The translations under genes were made by a program, and so were the position numbers. The notes under the pieces are model-generated. The model was given only the letters and a program-made list of their open reading frames with translations. It had not been told where the DNA came from and made no database searches. A stretch of 58,925 nt of DNA. Origin: Cyanobium sp. CACIAM 14. GTDB lineage: Bacteria; Cyanobacteriota; Cyanobacteriia; PCC-6307; Cyanobiaceae. This document shows, piece after piece, positions 9,500 to 17,064 of this stretch; position 1 is the first letter of the stretch, and each line of letters opens with the position of its first letter. The stretch lies in the NCBI GenBank assembly GCA_000708525.1, contig JMRP01000015.1, positions 1 through 58,925 of the forward strand. The letters are read 5' to 3'.

Positions 9500-10833
9500 G
9501 CTAAGCCGAATGTGATGCCGCTTGCAGAAGGCACGATTGGACCGTGTGCGGTAGACCTGATCTGCGCAAACAACCTTCGGGAAACAGCCATGACGCCGAC
9601 GATACGCACGCACCTGAACTTTCAGATCATCCCCTTCATTGTAGGGATCCCAGCTCAGCCGATCCAGAAATGCAAAGCCTTCTCCAGTCACCGAGATTGA
9701 GATCTTGGCTCCGAATTCAACTTGATTCCTGGCCTTGCCGCGAACGATCGGCCGAATGTGAGGTTGGGTCAGGCTGACAATTCGATCCTGAATACTTCTG
9801 CTGTCTGAGTGATGCAGGATCCGCTGCTGTCGCACCAGTTCGCTGGCAACCAACAGCTTGCGATACCAATGACGCCCAGCGGCCAGAAGGCATGCCCCGC
9901 AGGCGATGAGGGCGTCGATGCTGGCCAGGTTTCGCCCCAGATGCCCGAGCTGCTGACCGATAGCCTTCCGAATCTTCTCCCGTCTCGGACGCTTCTGTTT
10001 GGCAACAGCCAGGAACTGACGACGAGCCCTGCGCCGGTGGGTTCTGGGCTTATGGCCGTACGCATCACGCACTTGACGATGCAGTTCATCAATCAGCTTC
10101 TCGGTTGTCTCGCGGGCTTCGTTCAGAAGTGACAGATCGGTTGGATATCGAATGTCGCCGGGTACGCATGTGGCATCGATCAGGAGGATTCCTTGGTTGC
10201 TCTTGGCGGCCGCCGCATCTGCGTTGGATGCTTCAGGTGAGGTCGATGCTGACTCGCCACCATCATCAGGATCGTCATGCTCTTCCTGGCACTCCTCGTC
10301 CATTCGCTGCTTTGCGTGCCGGACGATTCGCTCGTTGCAGTCATTGACCACAGCCGCCGGTAGGCGCCTGCGGAAATGCACCATCATGGACGGATCAAAC
10401 GGTGCCTGATACTGGAAAGCCTCCAAGCCAAGGCAGAACTGAAGGTAGGGGTTCTCCTTGATCTGCTCAACCAGTTCTTCATCGGTAATCTGGAGGCGCT
10501 CTTTGATGATCAAGGCCCCCAGCGCCATCCGGAATGGCTTGGCAGGTGCACCAAAGCCTTTGGAAAACTGGGTGGCGTAGTGATGCTCCAACTCATCCCA
10601 GGGGATGAGATCAGCCAGCTTGACCCAGCGGTTTTCTCCAGAGAGTTTGCCGCCAAAGGGAAGGAAGAAATCCTCGAACGAGAGCTGATTGCCATCCTTG
10701 CGGCGATACATGTGGAAAACCCCGGGCAGCTTTTCGGCGCAATCTGGCCGATTCATGCACATTCTATCGCCATGGAAGTGGTCAAAGCCATTGCGCCACA
10801 ATCGATCTGGCTTTCCTCAGCAGGCCCTACTTG

Positions 10834-11251
10834 GCGTGAGCCAGTCGTGGCTGGTCTGGATGTCCGCCGCCGGGAAGACTGCACTTAGCCGCTCCAGCAC
10901 CATGCCCCGCTTCCTCTGGCACCTTGACGATGAGGGCTGGCCCTTCGAAAGGATAGACACCGTGACGGGAGAGCATCGGCCGGTCTTCTGCGGCCGCCCT
11001 GATGAGCTGCTTCCACCGGCTGAAGGTGGACGACCCATCGCCTGCGGATTCCCCAGGCCCTCGGGGGTGGTTTGGGATCCTGGTGGTGGCCTCCAGCTGT
11101 CGGATGGAGATCCTGCTGGGCGGGGGAAGGTCTGAAGGGTCAGGCTCTTGGCAATGGTCAACTCCGTTATGCCGGCTTCGTGCTCGGGGGAGTGGACGAG
11201 GCGGGATCTCCTGAAAGGCGGATCTGGAAGGGGTGGGGCCGTTCTCCGTGG
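10834..11251. other. Accessory stretch without a recognisable gene
   Basis: Open frames exist on both strands but have arginine/proline/glycine-rich, low-information translations with no family resemblance. I see no RNA or repeat here beyond several CTCGGGG-type heptamers (for example 11192). It probably represents decayed element DNA between the IS5-like element and the IS3 remnant. Confidence 0.4.
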
Positions 11252-11260
11252 TTAACCACC
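11249..11260. promoter_or_regulatory. Dispersed palindrome TGGTTAACCACC, copy 1
   Basis: First of four copies in this window of a palindrome with core GTGGTTAACCAC (11248-11259 here). The others are at 20965, 23088 and 23970, with a degenerate copy at 25517. Its two-fold symmetry and length suit a dimeric repressor operator. In this copy the TAA that ends the IS3 OrfA remnant frame falls inside the palindrome. Confidence 0.5.
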
Positions 11261-11503
11261 GAGGCCGGTCCACCCCCGAGGCCGTGAATGGTTGCGCGAT
11301 GGACCTGCGCATTCTTGTCCCGCGTGAGCAGCGGGGATCTTCTGGATCTTCTTGCGGCCACTGATCGACTCTATGGCTACCTTGGCCTTGAACTCGGGGC
11401 TGTGGGTGCGGCGCTTGCTCATCGGTGGGAGCCCCTGGTCAGGGGCGGTGCCCCGCCTCAGAGGTTAACGATGGGACCTGTCCAGAAAAACCAGTCCACC
11501 TCA
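11252..11503 (-). pseudogene. IS3-family remnant: terminus plus 5' end of OrfA
   Basis: The element end TGAGGTGGACTGGTTTTTCT starts at 11503 and abuts the recombinase fragment. A start codon at 11422 opens MSKRRTHSPEFKAKVAIESI, the conserved N-terminus of OrfA of a common IS3 subgroup. After about 34 residues the sequence diverges (expected DHAIHPIQVSQW is absent) and the frame stops at 11252. Only the first part of the element survives. The same terminal sequence recurs at 29014-29039. Confidence 0.65.
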
Positions 11504-11883
11504 AGGTTCGCCTTCACGCCGAATTGACGTAGGGCGAGGTTCACGGTTGAGCGGTGCAGGGGCTTGCGCTGCTCACTGAGGAAGAAGGCCCGCCCCCTGT
11601 CCTTCATGTGCGTGCGCTGCACCAGCCAGGCTTTGATCGCTCGGATTTCGTCCCCACGGAGCGGGTGGGTGTTGGACAGGCCCCCCTTAAGGCGGGCGAC
11701 GTGGAGGATGCGACTTTCGAAGTCCACAAGCTCCAGCACCAGACCGCAGGCCTCGGACACGCGAGGCCCATGACGAAAAATCAACAGAACTAGACAGCGG
11801 TCGCGGATTTCGTTCCGACTGCCCCTGATGGCGTCGAGGAGGTGCTCGAACTCGCAGCCGGAGAGCTATTTTCGGCCATTCAT
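11504..11883 (-). pseudogene. Tyrosine recombinase, truncated and with an early amber codon
   Basis: Starts at an ATG at 11883 (MNGRK) and codon 6 is TAG (11868-11866). It then continues LSGCEFEHLLDAIRGSRNEI and IFRHGPRVSEACGLVLELVD, where RHGPR contains the first catalytic Arg of tyrosine recombinases, through GDEIRAIKAWL and NLALRQFGVKANL. It is then cut at 11503 by the IS3 remnant, so the HxLRH box, the second His and the Tyr nucleophile are missing. This closely resembles the short stand-alone recombinases of cyanobacterial and proteobacterial plasmids. It cannot be active as it stands. Confidence 0.8.
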
Positions 11884-11951
11884 CGTTTTGTCGAGAGTTC
11901 GCCCCTTGCTATGGCCCCAAACCCCTTGCGCTACGGGAGGTGCCTCCAGTG

Positions 11952-11984
11952 ACTATCGACAAAATGTATCCATTTGTCGATAGT
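11952..11984. other. Inverted repeat resembling a tyrosine-recombinase crossover site
   Basis: Arms ACTATCGACAAA (11952-11963) and TTTGTCGATAGT (11973-11984) form a perfect 12-bp inverted repeat around a 9-bp spacer ATGTATCCA. A further related half-arm (TTTTGTCGAGAGTT) lies at 11886-11899. The position, about 70 bp upstream of the start of the broken recombinase, and the arm/spacer geometry fit a XerCD- or plasmid-type recombination core site. An operator for the recombinase gene is the main alternative. Confidence 0.5.
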
Positions 11985-12057
11985 TCATGCACTAGCGAGA
12001 TAAGATTGTACCGATTCTCACAAGTAGAGATGTCCCGTAAATGACGTACTGGCTTGT

Positions 12058-12951
12058 TTACCAGTCGTTCCACAGCCTTACCGCAGCATCTACAAAGGCA
12101 TCGCATTGCACCTGAGTCCAGCAAGTGAGGTGTCCGTCACGGAGCAGGTAATAGTTCTCGTTAGCGCACACGAGGTCTTTCTTTACAGCCTCCTCGCGAT
12201 ACCAATTCAACGTATTGACCACACAGTCCTGGTAGCTGGCAGCAAGCTTTGAGTTTGGTACGTTATAGAGGAGTCCTTCTATAAAGTACGAAGGTGCTGT
12301 GTCGGCTCTGATTAGGCCATCATCAGCCATCCTACTGCGGATGTTCTTAAACACACGAACCATGGGCTTGAGCCACCTTGAGGTATTCTGATGTTTTGAT
12401 GTAAGATTCGCCGAATGCTGTTTTGGATAGTTCGCAATCCGCTCCCCTTTACCGTTCCAGAAACATATTCCTTCAGCGTATTTGGAGTCGTTCGAAGAGG
12501 AGAATTTAAAATAGCGTCGGAACTGTGTAGCCACGATAACGTCGGCTTTTCGACGCGTTCCGGAGGCATCGATGGCAATCGCTTTGTCACCTGTTTTGAC
12601 CGCTGACCCGTATTGGTTTATGAGCACTGTAAGGACATCCCGCTTGAAGTCGACATACGTGTAGGTGGCGTCGCGATACGCCAATCTGTAAACAGCCTTT
12701 TCCTCTTCGTTAAGATATCCAAGGTCGCTATAGAAGCAGTCGTCGAGACGGATAACGATGTCTACATCGCTCTCGGCGTAAATGTTTGTATCATTCCCGT
12801 ACGAGCCTTGTAGGAACACCTTGAAGTTCTTACCGGCATACGGAGTCGTGCTGGCTTCCAATACGTTCTTGATCGTGTTGTAGGTGTTGCTCGACTGGGT
12901 GATTGATCCCTGGTGAGACCATATTTCGAGCTGAGATTCAGGAATTGGCAT
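12058..12951 (-). CDS. CBASS cyclic-oligonucleotide synthase (CD-NTase), 297 aa
   Basis: Nucleotidyltransferase with the CD-NTase signature [21 protein letters not shown] at residues 49-50, metal-binding Asp62 and Asp64, third carboxylate probably Asp137 in [10 protein letters not shown]. The helical C-terminal lobe includes [16 protein letters not shown] and the [13 protein letters not shown] segment typical of this superfamily. The role known for the family is to sense phage infection and make a cyclic di- or trinucleotide second messenger. The adjacent upstream gene (13 bp away) is a patatin-like effector, so the pair forms a minimal type I-like CBASS without Cap2/Cap3 regulators. I cannot name the clade or nucleotide product from sequence alone. 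It is the last gene of a defence operon that starts with hsdR. Confidence 0.87.
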   Translation of the reverse strand: MPIPESQLEIWSHQGSITQSSNTYNTIKNVLEASTTPYAGKNFKVFLQGSYGNDTNIYAESDVDIVIRLDDCFYSDLGYLNEEEKAVYRLAYRDATYTYVDFKRDVLTVLINQYGSAVKTGDKAIAIDASGTRRKADVIVATQFRRYFKFSSSNDSKYAEGICFWNGKGERIANYPKQHSANLTSKHQNTSRWLKPMVRVFKNIRSRMADDGLIRADTAPSYFIEGLLYNVPNSKLAASYQDCVVNTLNWYREEAVKKDLVCANENYYLLRDGHLTCWTQVQCDAFVDAAVRLWNDW

Positions 12952-12964
12952 CTGTTCTCCTTGA

Positions 12965-13912
12965 CTACATCAAGTAATGACGAAGCGCCTTTTCCCTCAA
13001 CGCGAAAGACTCTCGCCCCCTCTGGAATAAGATGTTCAGTTTCCTGAGGTCATGTTCAAGAAGGTCGGTCGCCATCTCAGGCGTTACGTAGGTGTCGCTG
13101 ATTCGGATTGTAGGTATGTCATGAAACAGGATCTGCCGCAGTTGGTCCATCGACTGCGTGTTGATCTCCAGGGTCTTCTGCAGTAGCTGGACGCTGATGA
13201 GGTACTTCTTAACCAGCCTCATCAACAGGCCAGGCTTAGGGTCAGGGTAGGTACCGACGCCAACGCTCACCAGCCGGATGTCCTTGCGATCACGCTGAAG
13301 CGCTTGAACCGCATCGGCGATCGCGTACAGAGTCGGGTTGTTCGCACAGTACCCGCCGTCGATGAGTTCAATGTCCTCGCCCATCGATGTCTTCACGATT
13401 GTCCGCTCAAAAAAAGGATATGCCGAACAGGATGCCTTAACGGCGTCGGCCATACTAACGCCAAAGCCAGGGACGAACGTGCCAACTCGGCCGTGAGCCT
13501 GTGCAACGCTTCCCTTGAAGATCATCGGGCGCTCAGTCAGCCACTTAACCGTAATGATCCCGATGCCAGTCTTGACATCGCTGAACATAGAATTGCCAAG
13601 CACCTCAGTCGTCAGCTGTTGCAGGGCCGTCGATCTTTCAGATGCATTATTTTTGGACATTACCGTAGGCACGTGCTTGCGATACAGAGCCAGGATGGAG
13701 TCGATTCCATAGCCAAGTCCAATCAGCGACGCGATGATCGCTCCCGTGCTTGTTCCAAAGACGAGATCGAACTTCTGGTGCAAAGGGCACCCGACCATCG
13801 CCTCGATCTCTTTTAATACACCCAAGCTATAGAACCCCTTGGCGCCCCCTCCATCCAGCGTGAGTACACGAAATATTTTTTCTTCGTTTGAGCCGTCCGC
13901 CCCATGACTCAT
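12965..13912 (-). CDS. capV: CBASS effector CapV, patatin-like phospholipase (315 aa)
   Basis: Patatin fold with the glycine-rich oxyanion loop DGGGAKG (residues 20-26), nucleophile elbow GTSTG (Ser55) and catalytic Asp in DGG (Asp185). All three catalytic elements are intact. In CBASS such enzymes are activated by the cyclic nucleotide made by the neighbouring CD-NTase and degrade inner-membrane phospholipids, causing abortive infection. It lacks transmembrane segments, consistent with a soluble enzyme recruited to the membrane. It starts 27 bp after hsdS and ends 13 bp before the CD-NTase, so co-transcription with both is likely. Confidence 0.88.
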   Translation of the reverse strand: MSHGADGSNEEKIFRVLTLDGGGAKGFYSLGVLKEIEAMVGCPLHQKFDLVFGTSTGAIIASLIGLGYGIDSILALYRKHVPTVMSKNNASERSTALQQLTTEVLGNSMFSDVKTGIGIITVKWLTERPMIFKGSVAQAHGRVGTFVPGFGVSMADAVKASCSAYPFFERTIVKTSMGEDIELIDGGYCANNPTLYAIADAVQALQRDRKDIRLVSVGVGTYPDPKPGLLMRLVKKYLISVQLLQKTLEINTQSMDQLRQILFHDIPTIRISDTYVTPEMATDLLEHDLRKLNILFQRGRESFALREKALRHYLM

Positions 13913-13939
13913 GTAGACCAGCCTCCTCTCATAACTATA

Positions 13940-15607
13940 TTATACTCGCACTGAAGCCGAAGGCAGGGCTTCATTCAAGACAGCCTCCAGGAAACGGCGG
14001 CTGTACTGATCCGTCTCTGTGATCTGTGCTTCCAGCTGATCGCAGATTGCCATCAGCTCATCCACCTTCGCGACGATGCGGTGCTGCTCTGCAGTAGGGG
14101 GAAGGGGAAACAGATAGGCCTTGAGAGCTACTCCAGTAAAGTGCTTGATTCCTGTTCCAGTGAACTGCTCGGCGAGTCTTCCGTCATCAGAACTTGCGCG
14201 AAGAGCATACACAAAGAAGTTGGGATCGACATACGGTTTAAATCGGACACGGTGTATAGCCTTTTGGAAATAGACACCTTTCATTCGTTCATCCCAGACC
14301 GCTGCACGTCCAGGCTCTCCCCCTTCACAGATCAATACATCGCCACTTCTAAGCTCGAACTCACGGAGCTCACACTCCTCGAAACGCATCTCAAGAAGAT
14401 CAGAAAGATCAAAATCAAACCAGCGTACATTTAGGTTTCGCAAATACGGGTGGGAAACTCCCTTATTCTTAGCCTTGTCGAGCATCTTCCCAAGGCGTGT
14501 GTCCGCTACCGCGCCGACATTTGCCCAGACCCAATTCAGAGGAATAGGGAATTTCCCTACTAGAATAGGCTGAGCGTTATTACGCTTCAACAGCTCCGCC
14601 GCCGGTTCATCACTGGGGTCTTGCGGCACCAGCTTCCCCCGCACGGCGAGATTCAAGATCGACTGGCGAAATTGCTTGATGTGGGCTGCACGGGTCGTGA
14701 TGCGTGGCAGGTTGTTAAAGGTGAAATGGGCATGCTTGCGGAAGGTTTCTTCCTCTTCGGCGGGCTGGCTCAATCCCTGCAAGCTGGCTGCCACCAAGCT
14801 GTCGCGGCATTGCTCGCGCTCCGACTTCGCGGCCTCCAGCTGATCGCAGAGGCTCATCAGCTCATCCACCCTGGCGACAATGCGGTGCTGCTCGGCGAGG
14901 GGGGGGAGGGGGACAAGAAGTTGTGCCACATCGGTCAAGCGGAAGCTATTCTTAATACCCCGCTGAGGTTCGTTGAACTGAGCTTGGGCGAATTGTGAGC
15001 GAAAGAGTTCGGGTAGGTAACGTCCCTGCATTTCCACCATCGGGCGAACCATTGCAGTGTGTTGGTTGATGTAGGCTTCACCGAATCCCTCGGGGATGAG
15101 CCCCAGCATTCCTACGTCGCCAGTAATGGATATCAGGATGTCGCCAGGCTCTAACCGCGTCCGAGTGCCTTCGCCACCCGATGGGGCCTTGACTCGCTGA
15201 ATGTGATCGAGGCGAAGACGATAATGATCCTTGGATAAATTACCCATACGGATGAAGATCGCGCCATCTTTCGAATAATATTTGGCCCAATCGCGCGAGC
15301 CGCTTGTGACGAGCATGGTTAGCGCACCTAGGCGGACCCATTCCCATCCACTCGGCACATCGAATGCTTTATCAGACTCAGATAGCTGTGGGAAAGGCTT
15401 CTCGCGTTTTATCTCCCCCGCCTTCACCATCCGCGCCTTCTCCGCCGCAATCCGCTTCAGCAGCTCCGATGCCGGTTCATCACTGGGGTCTTGCTCCACG
15501 AGCTTCCCTCTCACCGCCAGGTCGAGGATGAAGCGCCTCAGGCGCAGGATGGCGTCTGGCGCTTCGCTGATCCGCTCGAAGTGCTGCAGGAGCTGCTGAA
15601 CGTTCAT
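13940..15607 (-). CDS. hsdS: Type I restriction-modification specificity subunit HsdS (555 aa)
   Basis: Two target-recognition domains with the duplicated type I S architecture. Each half starts with a conserved spacer helix (FILDLAVRGKLVEQDPSDEP in half 1, SILNLAVRGKLVPQDPSDEP in half 2) and ends with a long conserved helix (AEQHRIVARVDELMSLCDQL and AEQHRIVAKVDELMAICDQL). The protein gives the methylase/restriction complex its bipartite DNA target. Its start overlaps the hsdM stop by 4 bp (ATGA), implying translational coupling. A near-identical direct repeat in the DNA of the two halves (around 14610 and 15475) could allow domain exchange. Confidence 0.93.
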   Translation of the reverse strand: MNVQQLLQHFERISEAPDAILRLRRFILDLAVRGKLVEQDPSDEPASELLKRIAAEKARMVKAGEIKREKPFPQLSESDKAFDVPSGWEWVRLGALTMLVTSGSRDWAKYYSKDGAIFIRMGNLSKDHYRLRLDHIQRVKAPSGGEGTRTRLEPGDILISITGDVGMLGLIPEGFGEAYINQHTAMVRPMVEMQGRYLPELFRSQFAQAQFNEPQRGIKNSFRLTDVAQLLVPLPPLAEQHRIVARVDELMSLCDQLEAAKSEREQCRDSLVAASLQGLSQPAEEEETFRKHAHFTFNNLPRITTRAAHIKQFRQSILNLAVRGKLVPQDPSDEPAAELLKRNNAQPILVGKFPIPLNWVWANVGAVADTRLGKMLDKAKNKGVSHPYLRNLNVRWFDFDLSDLLEMRFEECELREFELRSGDVLICEGGEPGRAAVWDERMKGVYFQKAIHRVRFKPYVDPNFFVYALRASSDDGRLAEQFTGTGIKHFTGVALKAYLFPLPPTAEQHRIVAKVDELMAICDQLEAQITETDQYSRRFLEAVLNEALPSASVRV

Positions 15608-17061
15608 CGCAGCAACGCCTCGGCGAGGATGGCCTTGAGCTGATCGCGCAGGCCCGCTGCCTTCTGCTCGCCTTCTTCCAGCTTGGCCAGCAGCTCGGCG
15701 GGGTCGCCGTGGTCATCAGCCACTGTCTGGGGGTTCTTGAAATCGAGGTTGTAGTTGCGGCCCTTGATCGCCTCGATCGTCACATTCCAGGCCTGCTCGG
15801 TCTCCTGTCGGTTCAGGCGCTCGGCTCCGCCCCACCAGTCCACGCAGTCCTGGAAATGCTCCACCCGGATGGGCTTCGTCATGGAGTAGGCCTTCTGGCC
15901 TGGCGGGACTCGGTGCTCGTAGAACCAGATGTCCCTGGTGGGTTCGCCCTTCTCAAAGAACAACAGGTTGGTGCCGACGTTGGCGTAGGGCTTGAAGACC
16001 GAGTTCGGCAGCCGCACGATCGTGTGCAGATTGCACTCCTCCAGCAGCTGCTCCTTGAGGCGGGTCTTGACGCCTTCGCCGAACAGGGAGCCGTCCGGGA
16101 GGACGATCCCGGCACGGCCACCGGACTTGAGCAAGCGGATGAACAGTGCCAGGAACAGATCAGCGGTTTCCTTGGTGCGGAAATGCGCCGGGAAATTGGA
16201 CTCGATCCCGTCTTCTTCGTTGCCGCCGAAGGGCGGGTTGGTGAGGATGATGTCCACCCGATCGGACTGCCCCCAGCTGATGTAGGGCCGGGCCAAGGTG
16301 TTGTCATGCAGCACGAAGCTGGGGTCCTCGATGCCATGCAGCAGCATGTTGGTGACGCACAGCATGTGGGGCAGCGGCTTCTTCTCTACCGCCCGCAGGC
16401 TGGCCTGCATCGCCTGCTCGTCTTCCACCGTTTTGACGTAGTGGGTGCGCATGTGACGCATGGAGCAGGTGAGGAAGCCGCCGGTGCCGCAGGAGGTATC
16501 CATCAGGATTTCGCCTGGCTTTGGATCGATTCGATCGACCATGAAGGCGGTCACACCGCGCGGGGTGTAATACTCGCCTGCATTGCCTGCGCTCTGCAGG
16601 TCGTTGAGCAGCTGTTCGTAGATATCGCCGAAGTGCTTGCGGTCACTGAGGTCATTAAAGTCAACGCTATTGATCTTGTTGACGACCTGCCGCATCAGCT
16701 GGCCGGACTTCATGTAGTTGTAGGCGTCCTCGAAAACGCTGCGCACCATGCGGCAGCGGTTGGCGTTCTTGCCCTTGATCGGCAGCTCCTTGAGGTCTGG
16801 GAACAGCTCATTGTTGATGAATTCCAGAAGCTCCTCGCCGGTGATGCCTTCTGGATCAGCCGCCCACGTGCGCCATTGCAGATAGTCCGGAATCGGTGAG
16901 CGATACCCTTCCTGCATCGCCTCCAGTTCCTGATCCTGATCGTCGATGATCTTGAGGAAGAACATCCAGCACAACTGGGAGAGCCGCTGCGCGTCACCAT
17001 CCACACCGGCATCCTTCCGCATGATGTCCTGGATGGATTTGACCGTGGTTCTCGCTGACAT
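15604..17061 (-). CDS. hsdM: Type I restriction-modification DNA methyltransferase HsdM (485 aa)
   Basis: N6-adenine methyltransferase subunit. An N-terminal helical HsdM domain (residues 1-140) precedes the methylase core with the SAM-binding motif DTSCGTGGF (from Asp188) and catalytic motif IV NPPF (275-278), followed by a C-terminal coiled region (LLAKLEEGEQKAAGLRDQL) that contacts HsdS. It works as M2S1 to methylate the host target and as part of R2M2S1 for restriction. It begins 3 bp after the hsdR stop and overlaps hsdS by 4 bp. Confidence 0.95.
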   Translation of the reverse strand: MSARTTVKSIQDIMRKDAGVDGDAQRLSQLCWMFFLKIIDDQDQELEAMQEGYRSPIPDYLQWRTWAADPEGITGEELLEFINNELFPDLKELPIKGKNANRCRMVRSVFEDAYNYMKSGQLMRQVVNKINSVDFNDLSDRKHFGDIYEQLLNDLQSAGNAGEYYTPRGVTAFMVDRIDPKPGEILMDTSCGTGGFLTCSMRHMRTHYVKTVEDEQAMQASLRAVEKKPLPHMLCVTNMLLHGIEDPSFVLHDNTLARPYISWGQSDRVDIILTNPPFGGNEEDGIESNFPAHFRTKETADLFLALFIRLLKSGGRAGIVLPDGSLFGEGVKTRLKEQLLEECNLHTIVRLPNSVFKPYANVGTNLLFFEKGEPTRDIWFYEHRVPPGQKAYSMTKPIRVEHFQDCVDWWGGAERLNRQETEQAWNVTIEAIKGRNYNLDFKNPQTVADDHGDPAELLAKLEEGEQKAAGLRDQLKAILAEALLR

Positions 17062-17064
17062 GGG

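Larger units (their letters stand above)
8118..10711 (-). pseudogene. IS5/IS1182-like transposase split by IS481 insertion
   Basis: The coding parts are 10711-9500 and 8447-8118. Joined across the insertion they read ...KRHHIRLSGPRLGRPKMDSELL... without a frameshift, giving 513 aa from the ATG at 10711 (MYRRKDGNQLSFEDFF). The N-terminal transposase domain precedes the DDE core: GILLIDATCVPGD (Asp), VVCADQVYRTR (Asp), and RRRNGVEGKFGQGKRRFGLD (Glu, located beyond the insertion). The insertion removes the last catalytic residue from the N-terminal piece, so neither part can be active. Apart from the insertion no stop or frameshift is visible, so inactivation is probably recent. Confidence 0.85.
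8052..10827 (-). mobile_element. IS5/IS1182-like element, interrupted by an IS481 element
   Basis: The ends are GGGCCTCCTGA at 8052 and its imperfect complement ending AGGCCC at 10827. The element is flanked by the direct repeat TACTTG (8046-8051 and 10828-10833), a clean 6-bp target duplication. Removing the nested IS481 and one copy of its target repeat restores a 1724-bp element with one continuous 513-codon transposase frame. The transposition events can therefore be ordered: IS5-like first, IS481 second. Confidence 0.85.
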
